DNA of 64,000 bases from DASSFG01 sp035547915. GTDB lineage: Bacteria; Planctomycetota; Planctomycetia; Pirellulales; JAICIG01. Of the stretch, positions 52,100 through 60,633 are shown in pieces; position 1 is the stretch's first letter; each line of letters begins with the position of its first letter. A model generated the notes under the pieces. It did no database searches and was not told where the DNA came from. It worked only from the letters and a program-made list of their open reading frames with translations. The translations under genes were made by a program, and so were the position numbers. The stretch spans positions 1 through 64,000 of the forward strand of contig DASZTS010000014.1 in NCBI GenBank assembly GCA_035547915.1, in the 5' to 3' direction.

Positions 52100-52489
52100 A
52101 TGAGCAACACCACGATAACCAAAGTCGACTCGAAGTATTCTCCGGCGGGTAAGATGGGACAGAAGTATCTCGCCGCCGGAGTGCAGGTCGGCATGCGGCT
52201 CTGGTGCGAGGAGCCGGGCGAGGAGAAGGAGGAGACGTCTCGAGAGTATGAAACAGTCGGCTATGTGATCGAAGGCGCGGCCGAATTGTACATCGCGGGC
52301 CAGATGGTCCGGCTCGAAACGGGCGATTCGTGGGTCGTTCCTCGCCGCGCGATGCATCGGTACCGGATCGTCGCTCCCTTCTCGGCCGTCGAGGCCACCA
52401 GTCCGCCGGCATTCGTACATGGTCGCGATGAAGCGCGCACCAACTCCGGTGGAGCGGACATGACCGAGCGGGCTTTGTACGACGTGTGA
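52100..52489 (+). CDS. Cupin-domain protein
   Basis: 129 residues from ATG 52100, with AGGA six bases upstream. A single small cupin barrel fills about 45-115: 'ETVGYVIEGAAELYIAGQMVRLETGDSWVVPRRAMHRYRIV' contains the second-motif pattern 'G-x5-P-x4-H', with a histidine conserved (AMHRY). The first cupin motif lacks its usual pair of histidines, so metal binding is doubtful. Such lone cupins bind small molecules or act as sugar or hormone-like epimerases; nothing here selects among these. The C-terminus is hydrophilic. Confidence 0.8.
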   Translation: MSNTTITKVDSKYSPAGKMGQKYLAAGVQVGMRLWCEEPGEEKEETSREYETVGYVIEGAAELYIAGQMVRLETGDSWVVPRRAMHRYRIVAPFSAVEATSPPAFVHGRDEARTNSGGADMTERALYDV

Positions 52490-52714
52490 TCCGGCGCGGA
52501 TCTTAACGACAGTGCCACAGCGTCAGCGGGCTATCTCAGAATGTACAGCGCCTGTCGCACCTGCTGACATCAAGTGGCCAAGCCAGGATCTCCGCAAACT
52601 GGCGCGCGTGCTTGAAATAGCTACCAACCGAAAAACAGTTCGTCGCATCGGGCCGCGGGTTGGTGCTAAAATCAAAGGTTCAAAAAACCAACGCGCGCCT
52701 TTGGCAGAATCTGC

Positions 52715-53347
52715 ATGCGACTCGGCCTGTTCGGCGGAACTTTCGATCCGATCCACCTGGGGCACCTGCTGCTGGCCGAATATTGCCGCCAGCATTGCCG
52801 ACTCGATGCGGTGTGGTTCCTGCCGGCGGCCGAGCCGCCCCACAAGCAGCGGTCCGATCTCACGCCGGCAGAACAGCGTGTCGAGATGCTCGAACTGGCC
52901 ATCGGCGGACACGAGGCATTCTCGGTCTGCACCCGCGAGATCGAACGGGGCGGCGTGAGCTACACCGTCGATACGCTGGTCCAGTTGTCGGCCGAGGATC
53001 CGGCGAGGTCGCTTTTCTTCCTGTTAGGCGGCGACTCGCTCGTCGACCTGCCGCGCTGGCGCGAGCCGGCCCGCATCTGCGAGCTGGCCCTACCCGTGGT
53101 CGTGGCCCGACCGGGAAGCCCGTCGCCGGATTATGGCCCGTTGGTGAGCCTGGTTTCGGCCGAACGGCTCGAAAAGATCCGGACCCATCAGGTTGAAATG
53201 CCGCAGATCGGCATCAGCAGCCGCGAGATTCGTCGCCGCGTCGCGGCCGGGCTGAGCATCCGCTATCAGACGCCCCGCGCGGTCGAGAAGTATATCGAGG
53301 TGGCCGGTCTCTACGTGCCGATCCGTGCAAGCGTGCCGCACGGATGA
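52715..53347 (+). CDS. nadD: Nicotinate-nucleotide adenylyltransferase
   Basis: 210 residues. NadD joins nicotinate mononucleotide and ATP to make deamido-NAD+, the penultimate step of NAD synthesis. The nucleotidyltransferase signature 'GGTFDPIHLGHLLLAE' (7-22), 'VWFLPAAEPPHK', 'VSYTVDTLVQL', 'FFLLGGDSLVDLPRWREP' and 'ISSREIRRRV' (167-176) are all present. The last motif usually reads ISSTxIR; Arg replaces Thr here. Length is normal. It precedes the giant WD40 gene on the same strand by about 80 bases, but no functional link is apparent. Confidence 0.96.
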   Translation: MRLGLFGGTFDPIHLGHLLLAEYCRQHCRLDAVWFLPAAEPPHKQRSDLTPAEQRVEMLELAIGGHEAFSVCTREIERGGVSYTVDTLVQLSAEDPARSLFFLLGGDSLVDLPRWREPARICELALPVVVARPGSPSPDYGPLVSLVSAERLEKIRTHQVEMPQIGISSREIRRRVAAGLSIRYQTPRAVEKYIEVAGLYVPIRASVPHG

Positions 53348-53365
53348 TAAGGTTGTTGTGGGCGT

Positions 53366-53392
53366 TCGGCCGCGCGTCGCGTGTGCGGCCGA
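53366..53392 (+). terminator. Hairpin between nadD and the WD40 gene
   Basis: TCGGCCGC and GCGGCCGA form an 8-bp stem around an 11-base loop, 19 bases after the nadD stop. No T-tract follows. Possible transcript end or attenuator before the WD40 gene. Confidence 0.35.
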
Positions 53393-53426
53393 CACCCCGA
53401 GTTGCGTACGCAGAAGAGGTGAGATT

Positions 53427-56400
53427 TTGAAATCATACCGTGCTGGCTCGGCTCGCGCCGTCTTGGGTCTGTTGACGATCGGAGTCGTCGCCTCACCGGC
53501 GGCTGCACAACCGGCGGTGCCGACTCCCGGCGTGTTCAGCGGACACAAACATGCCGTGAGCGCGGTGCAGTTCGCGCCGCACGGCAAGATCTTAGGCACC
53601 GGCAGCTTCGATTTCTCGTTGAAGTTGTGGAATGTCGCCACCAGTCGCGAACTGCGCACGCTGACCGGGCATCAGCACCAAGTGTTGGCGCTCGACATCA
53701 GTCGCGACGGCACGTTGTTGGCATCCAGTTCTCGCGACAATACCGTGCGGCTGTGGGACATGATCGTGCCCGACCCGGTGGCCGTGCTGGCCGGTCATGC
53801 GGCCGACACAACGAGTGTGGCCATCAATGGTGACGGCAGCCTGATCGTTTCCGGCAGTCTCGATCGAACGCTGAAGATCTGGCAGCGGGCCGACGGCAAG
53901 TTGGTGCGCACGCTCGAAGGTCATGCCGCCGAGGTGGCCCGCGTGGCCGTCCGCAGAGACAATCAACAGATCGCCGGCGGCGATCGCGCGGGGACCGTCC
54001 GTCTGTGGAACCTGGCCGACGGTTTGCCACAAGGCGAATTCGACTCGCCCGGCGGCCCTATCGCGGGTCTGGCCTTCCATCCGAACAATCAGGCGCTGCT
54101 CACCGCCAGTGGCGACGGCACGCTCCGTTACTGGCAACTGCCGCTCGCTCCACGCCTCGCCGCGGACTTGCCCGTGGAACCGACAGCCCTGGCAGCATCG
54201 GCCGATGGCAAACTGCTCGTGACCGGCGCGGCCGATGGGCTGGCCCGCGTCCACCACGCCACGGCGAAGTTGGTGCGGAACCTCGAAGGCGCGTCGGCAC
54301 CGATCACCTCGGTGGCACTCAGTCCCGATAACGGCACGGCCGCCGCCGGCACCAACGCAGGTGGCATCAAGCTTTGGAACGTGAACGACGGCATCGATCG
54401 TTTCGTCGTCGTCGGAGCGTCAAGTCCGGTCCAGGCGCTCGCCTTCCAGCCGCAGAACCAACTACTCGCCTCGGCCAGCGGCGACGGTATGTTGCGCGTA
54501 TGGCAATTGCCGCTCCTCGCGCCGCGCGTGCTGGAAGGGCACGCACAGGCCGTGCGAGCCGTGGCCGTCAGCCCCAACGGGCAACTCGCGGCCACGGCCA
54601 GTGCCGACAATACCGTGCGGCTGTGGAACGTGGCTAATGGGCAGACGGCGGTGACGCTGATGGGTCACGCCGGTCCGGTGCAGGCCGTCGCTTGGTCGGC
54701 CGACGGAGGGCGGCTCGTCACCGGAAGCGCCGACAAGACGGTGCGCCTGTGGAACGCGGGCGACGGCAAACAGATCGCGCAGCTCGATGGCCATGCGGCC
54801 GAAGTGCGCGCCGTGGTGTTCCGTCCCGACGGCGCCCAAGTGGCATCCGCAGCCGCCGACGGTGCGGTGAAGCAGTGGAACACGGCCGACAATAAAGAAG
54901 CCCGCACGCTGGCCGGCCCGGCCGCAGCGGTGGTCGGCGTGGCCTATCTGGCGGGCGGTGCGCAGTTCGCGGCTGCCTCGGCCGACGGCAAACTGTTCGT
55001 CTGGACTGCAGCCGACGGCACCGCGGTACGCACGATCGAACACGGTGGCCCGATCACGGCCATGACAGCCAGCCCCGATGGAACGCTTGTCGCCACGGCG
55101 GGCGCCGACAACGGCGTCAAGTTGTGGAAGGTGGCCGACGGTGCGGCGGCGGGCGTGCTGCCGGTCCATCCGGCGGCGATCGCCGGGTTGAGCTTCTCGG
55201 CCGACAACGGGCGCGTTGCCACCGCCGCGGCCGACGGTGTGGTGCGCGTGTGGGACCTGGCCGGTCTGCTCTGGCAATCGTTCCCCACGCCGAACGTCGC
55301 AGCGACGGCGGTTGCCTTCGCGCCCGACAAGAAGACACTCGTGGCCGGCGGCGCCGACAATCGGGTACGCATCCATCAGTTCGCCGCCGTGCAAGCCATC
55401 GCCGCGCACCCGGCGGGCGCGACGACGCTGGCTTGGCATCCGAACGGCGGGCAACTGCTCAGCGGTGGTGTCGACAAGGTCGTGCGGCTGTGGAACGTCG
55501 CCGATGGCAAACCTGCCCGCGATCTGGCTGGTCAGACCGAAGTCGTGCTGGCTGTGGCAATGTCGCGCGACGGTGGCCGGGCCGTGGCCGCCGGGGCCGA
55601 CGGCGCGGTGCGTGCCTGGAACCTCAACGCCCAGCCCGGCACCAAAGAAGCCGAGCCGCTTGTCCTGGCGCACGGCAAGCCGGTGCGCGGCGTGGTCCTG
55701 AGCACCGATAACCTCAGGCTGGCGACCGCCTGCGACGACGGCCTCGTGCGCGTGTGGGATCTGGCTACCGGCCTGGCGCTCGAGCAATTCGCCGGGCACA
55801 AAGGGGCCGTCACCGCGATCAGCCTGGCGGTCGACAACAAGACGCTCATTTCCTGTTCCGCGGACAAGAGCGTGCGCGTGTGGAGTCTGGCCGCGGCGAA
55901 GGTCGTGGCGGCGCACGCCGGTCCGGCGCGCGATCTGTTCGTGACGCCCGACGGTTCGGCCGCCACGGTCGGCGACGACAAGATCGTGCGGCTGTGGGAC
56001 GGCAATGGCAACAAGGCGCGGGAGTTCGCCGGCAGCCAGGGGCCGCTGCTGTGCGTCGCCGTGCGGCCCGACTCCGGCCAACTGGCCGCCGGCGGGGCCG
56101 ATCAGAAGTTGTACGTGTGGACCTACGGCGACGCCAAGCTGCTACGGACGCTCGATACGCCGGCCGCGGTGCAGGCGGTTGCCTTCAGCGCCGACAACCA
56201 GTCGCTCGCCTGCGGCGGTGCCGACAATCACCTGCGCGTCTTCGCCACCCTGGACGGTAAGCTCGTCGAAGAGTTCGTCGGTGTGGCGCCGGTGACGGCG
56301 GTGGCGTGGACACCCGACGGCAAGCAGCTCGCCAGCGCCGGCGGCAACAACTCCGTCAAACTATGGAAGCACGCGGCGGTCGGCCCGGTGAAGACGCTCG

Positions 56401-57017
56401 GCGGGCACGGAGGTCCGGTGTACTCCGTGGCGGTCAGCCCCGACGGTCAATCCATCGCCTCGTCGAGCGCCGACCAGACGATCCGCGTGTGGAGCGTGGC
56501 GGGCGGCAACCAGCTTCGCCAACTCACCGGCCATCAGGGTTCGGTCTATACGATCGCCTATAATCACGACGGCGCGCTGCTCGTCTCCGGCGGCGCCGAT
56601 ATGACGGTCCGCCTGTGGGACGCGCTCGGTGGGCGTGAGCTGAGCCGGCTGAGTGGCAAAGACTCGCCGGTCTATAGCGTGGCCTTCAGCCCCGACGGCC
56701 GCACGGTGGCCGCGGCGGGGCTCGACAAGCTCGTCCATCTGTGGGACGTCGGCAGCGCGTCGATCAAGCAAACGATCTCCGGCCACGTCGACCACATCTA
56801 TCACGTGGCCTTCAATCCCGCGGGCACGAGGTTGCTGACGTCGGGTTACGCCGGCCACCTGTTCGTCTGGGACCTGGCCAGCGGCAAGCAGCTCTTCACG
56901 CACAAAATGCCTGGCGTGGCCTACTACGCCTCCTACGCCCCCGACGGCACGCGGATGGTGGTCGGCAGCGCCGACGGCAATGCCTATCTGATCGAACTGC
57001 CCGCGGCCGCCCGTTGA
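53427..57017 (+). CDS. Exported giant WD40-repeat protein
   Basis: 1196 residues. I use TTG 53427: GAGGTGAGA lies just upstream and a signal peptide (about 2-27, ending ASPAAAQ) begins there; the upstream in-frame codons do not fit a signal. The rest is almost entirely WD40 repeats, roughly 25-28, with units such as 'GHKHAVSAVQFAPHGK...LKLWN' and 'GHGGPVYSVAVSPDG...IRVWS'. These would fold into about four seven-bladed propellers. It resembles the WD40 part of the cytochrome fusion at 17597 but has neither heme motif nor coiled coil. Likely a periplasmic scaffold. Confidence 0.88.
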   Translation: MKSYRAGSARAVLGLLTIGVVASPAAAQPAVPTPGVFSGHKHAVSAVQFAPHGKILGTGSFDFSLKLWNVATSRELRTLTGHQHQVLALDISRDGTLLASSSRDNTVRLWDMIVPDPVAVLAGHAADTTSVAINGDGSLIVSGSLDRTLKIWQRADGKLVRTLEGHAAEVARVAVRRDNQQIAGGDRAGTVRLWNLADGLPQGEFDSPGGPIAGLAFHPNNQALLTASGDGTLRYWQLPLAPRLAADLPVEPTALAASADGKLLVTGAADGLARVHHATAKLVRNLEGASAPITSVALSPDNGTAAAGTNAGGIKLWNVNDGIDRFVVVGASSPVQALAFQPQNQLLASASGDGMLRVWQLPLLAPRVLEGHAQAVRAVAVSPNGQLAATASADNTVRLWNVANGQTAVTLMGHAGPVQAVAWSADGGRLVTGSADKTVRLWNAGDGKQIAQLDGHAAEVRAVVFRPDGAQVASAAADGAVKQWNTADNKEARTLAGPAAAVVGVAYLAGGAQFAAASADGKLFVWTAADGTAVRTIEHGGPITAMTASPDGTLVATAGADNGVKLWKVADGAAAGVLPVHPAAIAGLSFSADNGRVATAAADGVVRVWDLAGLLWQSFPTPNVAATAVAFAPDKKTLVAGGADNRVRIHQFAAVQAIAAHPAGATTLAWHPNGGQLLSGGVDKVVRLWNVADGKPARDLAGQTEVVLAVAMSRDGGRAVAAGADGAVRAWNLNAQPGTKEAEPLVLAHGKPVRGVVLSTDNLRLATACDDGLVRVWDLATGLALEQFAGHKGAVTAISLAVDNKTLISCSADKSVRVWSLAAAKVVAAHAGPARDLFVTPDGSAATVGDDKIVRLWDGNGNKAREFAGSQGPLLCVAVRPDSGQLAAGGADQKLYVWTYGDAKLLRTLDTPAAVQAVAFSADNQSLACGGADNHLRVFATLDGKLVEEFVGVAPVTAVAWTPDGKQLASAGGNNSVKLWKHAAVGPVKTLGGHGGPVYSVAVSPDGQSIASSSADQTIRVWSVAGGNQLRQLTGHQGSVYTIAYNHDGALLVSGGADMTVRLWDALGGRELSRLSGKDSPVYSVAFSPDGRTVAAAGLDKLVHLWDVGSASIKQTISGHVDHIYHVAFNPAGTRLLTSGYAGHLFVWDLASGKQLFTHKMPGVAYYASYAPDGTRMVVGSADGNAYLIELPAAAR

Positions 57018-57111
57018 TGGCTGCCTCGTGCGGAAGCCCTGCAACGACCGACGGTCGATTATCGGATACGGACTGTTGCCAACCGAAGAGTTCCGCGCGT
57101 TGTATAAAACC

Positions 57112-57819
57112 ATGCCCACGTGCTTCCTCGACCGCTTCGTGGTGATCCTGCTCGACCTGAACGGAACGTTCATGTTCGGACAGGACCGGTTCGGCGAGGG
57201 TGAAGATTTTGGGGCGACCTATCGAGATTTGGGCGGCGCGAGGCTGGATCCTATGGCAGTCGAACGCATCGTGCGGACGACCTACGATCGGATGGCCTTG
57301 GATTACGAGAATCCCGCCAAGTTCGACGACTTTCCGCGGGTGGCCGAGGTGCTGAGATCGCTTCATCCATCGCTGCCGGACGACGAATTGGAACGCCTCG
57401 AAGAGGTCGTTGCCGTGCACGAACTCGGGCATGTGCCGGACAGCTACGCGGCCGGTCTCAAAGGCCTGGCGAGGAACCACCGCCTGGGTTTGGTGGCGAA
57501 CATCTGGTGTCGCAAGGAACGTTGGTTGCGAGAGTTGACGCGGGCCGGCGTGCTCGACCTGCTCGAGTTCCCGGTCTTCTCTTCCGATCACCGCAGCATG
57601 AAGCCGTCACCGCGCCTATTCGATCTGGCCTGGAGTCGCTTCGGTGTCGGCAAGGAACAGACGGTATTCATCGGAGATAGCCTGGTGAACGATATCGCGG
57701 GAGCTCAGGCATTCGGCCTCGCGAGCGTGTGGGTCAATCCGGGAGGGCCGCCAACATACAATCCGCTCTCAGCGGATCATGTTGTGTCCGATCTACACGA
57801 TTTATGGAACGGTTCTTGA
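57112..57819 (+). CDS. HAD-superfamily hydrolase with altered first motif
   Basis: 235 residues from ATG 57112; a GTG at 57028 is the alternative. HAD motifs: motif I is DLNGT (15-19), where the second residue of the usual DxDGT pair is Asn17 rather than Asp; motif II is within 'RLGLVANIWCRKERWL'; motif III/IV include 'SSDHRSMKPSPRLFDLAWSRFG' and 'VFIGDSLVNDIAGAQAFGLASVWVN'. The cap domain is helical (about 30-115). The missing second Asp normally acts as general acid/base, so phosphatase activity may be reduced or of another type. Substrate unknown. Its stop lies 28 bases before the RCC1 gene. Confidence 0.87.
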   Translation: MPTCFLDRFVVILLDLNGTFMFGQDRFGEGEDFGATYRDLGGARLDPMAVERIVRTTYDRMALDYENPAKFDDFPRVAEVLRSLHPSLPDDELERLEEVVAVHELGHVPDSYAAGLKGLARNHRLGLVANIWCRKERWLRELTRAGVLDLLEFPVFSSDHRSMKPSPRLFDLAWSRFGVGKEQTVFIGDSLVNDIAGAQAFGLASVWVNPGGPPTYNPLSADHVVSDLHDLWNGS

Positions 57820-57847
57820 GTTCTCAGCAGTCAAAAGGCCGATACTC

Positions 57848-59251
57848 ATGAAATCTTTGATCGACGATGCGAGACGTCGTACCGGAGGTGTGTTACGCAG
57901 CGTGCGGCGACTCGAGGCGCTGGTCGTTCTCGCGTTGGCAATCGCCATCCAGCAACGGACTGAGGCCGCGCCACCGGAACTGCAAAAGATCGCGCCCGGT
58001 GGATACCAGTGCTTCTTCTTGGTCGGTGGCGATGTGGTCGGCATCGGGTCGAATCGTTGCGGGCAATTGGGCTTCGGCATCGGCGCGCCTTATCCGCCCG
58101 CTCCACCGGTCGCCATCCAGGTGCCGCCGCATACGAAATTCATCGACGTCGTGGCGGGCGGATACCACAGTCTGGCCGTCGATACCACCGGCCATGTCTG
58201 GACGTGGGGTAGCAACCGTTACGGACAACGGGGCGACGGTAGCCCGCTTGAACGCGACGGCATTCCCGTGCCGCCCGAATACGGCCTGCCCAACCGAATC
58301 GCCCACGACAACGAGGGCCACGACTTCGACGGCGTGATCCGCGTTTGCAGCGGATGGTGGATCAACGGCGCCCTGAAGAGCGACGGCAGCGTCTGGGTGT
58401 GGGGCAAGAACTCGGAGGAAACGAACGGGCTGGCCGGCAGCGCGGAGGTCACGTCGGCCACAGTGGACCGGCCGACGCAGGTGCCGTTCGAGCGTGGAGT
58501 CTCGATCGTGGAAGTCGCAACCAGCGGCGCGATGATGGTGGCTCGCGACGCCGACGGACGGGTCTGGTCGTGGGGAGGAAGCGACAACTCGTCGGAGAAT
58601 CGTGGCTCCGGCGAGGGCGATTTCACCAAGCCCAGCTTGCTGCCGAATCTGCCCAAGATTCAGGCGATCGCCGTCGGCGACGGCTTCAGCTATGCGTTGG
58701 ACGGTGCCGGAAACCTGTGGGGCTGGGGACTCTCCGGCACCTATCTCGGCCTCGGTCCGGCACAGGGCGGCTGGTTTCCGCAACCAACGCCAGTCAAGCT
58801 CTCGTTCCCGGAGTTTGGCGGCACCCCGGTGGCCACTGTCGCCGTCAGCGGTCACAGCACGCACGTGATTCTGGCGGATGGAACCTTGTGGGGTTGGGGC
58901 GATAGCGCACTGGGAGAGGTGGGCAACGGCGAGATGCTCGACTTCGCGCAGTGCAACTACTCGTGGGACTGGGGCAAGTTCGAGCGGCTGGTCTTCCGCC
59001 CCGTGCGCATCGCACCGGATGTGGAGAACTTCGCCGCCCTCTATTCGACGGCGATGTGCTTCTATACCTACGCGGTCACGCAAGACGGTCGGTTCTATTC
59101 CTGGGGTCGCAACAAGACGGGCATTCTCGGCGACGGAGTCATCCCGACCGGAAACGTGGCCGAGCATCCCGATAGCTGGAACGTGCCAACCGCGACGCGC
59201 GTCTCGCCGTTCTCGCGGCAAGGGATCCGCGAAGTTCCTGCCAAGCGTTAG
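57848..59251 (+). CDS. Exported RCC1-repeat (regulator of chromosome condensation-like) protein
   Basis: 467 residues from ATG 57848, with AAAGG upstream and a signal or membrane segment (about 22-40). About six to seven RCC1-type repeats follow, each with a glycine-rich 'W.WG.N..G..G.G' element: 'HVWTWGSNRYGQRGDG', 'SVWVWGKNSEETNGLAG', 'RVWSWGGSDNSSENRGSG', 'NLWGWGLSG', 'TLWGWGDSALGEVGNG', 'RFYSWGRNKTGILGDG'. They form a seven-bladed propeller. The bacterial proteins of this type are exported and their ligands are unknown. The last four bases overlap the convergent DUF1552 gene. Confidence 0.88.
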   Translation: MKSLIDDARRRTGGVLRSVRRLEALVVLALAIAIQQRTEAAPPELQKIAPGGYQCFFLVGGDVVGIGSNRCGQLGFGIGAPYPPAPPVAIQVPPHTKFIDVVAGGYHSLAVDTTGHVWTWGSNRYGQRGDGSPLERDGIPVPPEYGLPNRIAHDNEGHDFDGVIRVCSGWWINGALKSDGSVWVWGKNSEETNGLAGSAEVTSATVDRPTQVPFERGVSIVEVATSGAMMVARDADGRVWSWGGSDNSSENRGSGEGDFTKPSLLPNLPKIQAIAVGDGFSYALDGAGNLWGWGLSGTYLGLGPAQGGWFPQPTPVKLSFPEFGGTPVATVAVSGHSTHVILADGTLWGWGDSALGEVGNGEMLDFAQCNYSWDWGKFERLVFRPVRIAPDVENFAALYSTAMCFYTYAVTQDGRFYSWGRNKTGILGDGVIPTGNVAEHPDSWNVPTATRVSPFSRQGIREVPAKR

Positions 59252-60594
59252 GCCCGCGAGAAGATCGGCCCGTCGAGCACGCCGGTACTGTCGGCGAACG
59301 AATCCTGCTCGATGCCGAGCGAGCGTAGGATGCTCAGAAAGACGTTCGACATCCGCGTCTCACCCTGCTGCCAGTAGACGCCGTGCCGCAGCCCCATGTT
59401 CGCACCGCCGGCGATCAACGTGGGCAGGTTCTTCGGGTAATGCGTGGTGCTGGCGCCGCTGCCGTAGAGCACGATGCTGTTGTCGAGCAGCGAGCCGCTA
59501 CGGTCCTTATATTCCCGTAAGCGGCCGAAGAAATAGGCCAACTGCTCGCTGAGGAACAGGTCGTAGCGGGCGAAGGCGAGTTGGCCCTCCTTGTCTTCGG
59601 CGTGCGACAGGCTGTGGTGCGTGCGTCCCAGGCCGAGCTTCAACGGGAACGTGTCGCTGATTCCCATGCCGTCTTCGCGGTTGAGCATGAAGGCCACGCT
59701 GCGCGTGATGTCGGCGTCGAAGGCCAAAGCGATCAGATCGAACATGTTGCGGTAGTACTCGCGCGGCTCGCCCTCCGACGTGGCGTCGAGGTTGAGGTGC
59801 GAGTAGTCCTGCTCCTTGAGCGGGATATCGATCCATTTCTCGGCCGTGGTGAGCCGCGACTCGACTTCGTCCAGCGAGGTCAGATACTGGTCCATCTTCT
59901 CGCGGTCGGATTTGCCCAGCCGCTTGTCGAGCGCGCGGGCGTTGTCGAGTACCGCGTCGACGAGCCGCATGCGGCGTTGTAGCTGGTCATGCCGCGAGGC
60001 GAGCGAAGCCTGATCGCCGCGGAACAGCCGATCGAACACCCGCTGCGGATTGTTCTCGGCCGGGATCGGCTTGCCGTCCAAGCTGTAGGAGATCGTGCCG
60101 GTGCGCGACAAGAAGCCCGTGCCGGCGTCGATCGACAGCACGAGCGACGGCTGGCGACAGAATTGCTTGGTGTGCAGCGCGACGACCTGATCGAGCGCGA
60201 CGGAGTTGTACGTGCCCGGCTTCGGGTTGTGGAGCGGAGCGCCGGTCAACCACATGTCGGAGCAGACATGCGGGTCGGCCTTGGCGCCGCTCGGATGGTG
60301 GAGCCCGCCCAGGAAGCTCAGTTGGTTGCGAAACGGAACCAGCGGCTCAGTCGACTTGCCGAACACGAACTGGCCGTCCTGCTCGGCCCGCGGAAACCAA
60401 CTCCATTCGTCGATCCCGTGTTGCGTCCTCGGGAGCGACATGCCGTTGGCCGTATACAGGGCGCAGAACCGCCGCGGAATCTGCTGCGCGACCTCGTCGC
60501 CCATCGCTTCCAAGACGGGCAACGCCAGCGAGATGCCGGCCATTCCTTTGAGCACCGAACGACGATCGAGCTTCACGGCGGGGGCCAGAGGCAT
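59248..60594 (-). CDS. Exported DUF1552 protein
   Basis: 448 residues. A Tat-type signal (DRRSVLKGMAG at 10-20) is followed by the DUF1552 family sequence: 'FCALYTANGMSLP', 'LSFLGGLHHPSGAKADPHVCSDMWLTG', 'SLVLSIDAGTGFLSRTGTISY', 'ITRSVAFMLNREDGMGIS', 'LLDNSIVLYGSGASTTHYPKNLPTLIAGGANMGLRHG'. The family is found mainly in planctomycetes, verrucomicrobia and myxobacteria, usually next to DUF1592 proteins; here it follows one by 39 bases in the same operon. Its chemistry is not established; an alkaline-phosphatase-like fold is sometimes proposed for its relatives. Confidence 0.92.
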   Translation of the reverse strand: MPLAPAVKLDRRSVLKGMAGISLALPVLEAMGDEVAQQIPRRFCALYTANGMSLPRTQHGIDEWSWFPRAEQDGQFVFGKSTEPLVPFRNQLSFLGGLHHPSGAKADPHVCSDMWLTGAPLHNPKPGTYNSVALDQVVALHTKQFCRQPSLVLSIDAGTGFLSRTGTISYSLDGKPIPAENNPQRVFDRLFRGDQASLASRHDQLQRRMRLVDAVLDNARALDKRLGKSDREKMDQYLTSLDEVESRLTTAEKWIDIPLKEQDYSHLNLDATSEGEPREYYRNMFDLIALAFDADITRSVAFMLNREDGMGISDTFPLKLGLGRTHHSLSHAEDKEGQLAFARYDLFLSEQLAYFFGRLREYKDRSGSLLDNSIVLYGSGASTTHYPKNLPTLIAGGANMGLRHGVYWQQGETRMSNVFLSILRSLGIEQDSFADSTGVLDGPIFSRA

Positions 60595-60633
60595 ATGTGT
60601 TCTCGCGGCGGGGCGTCGGCAAAGGGCGGGCGG

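Noticed and set aside
53325..53426. Upstream extension of the giant WD40 gene
   Set aside because: It overlaps the nadD gene and would hide the signal peptide; the TTG with GAGGTGAGA upstream is a better start.
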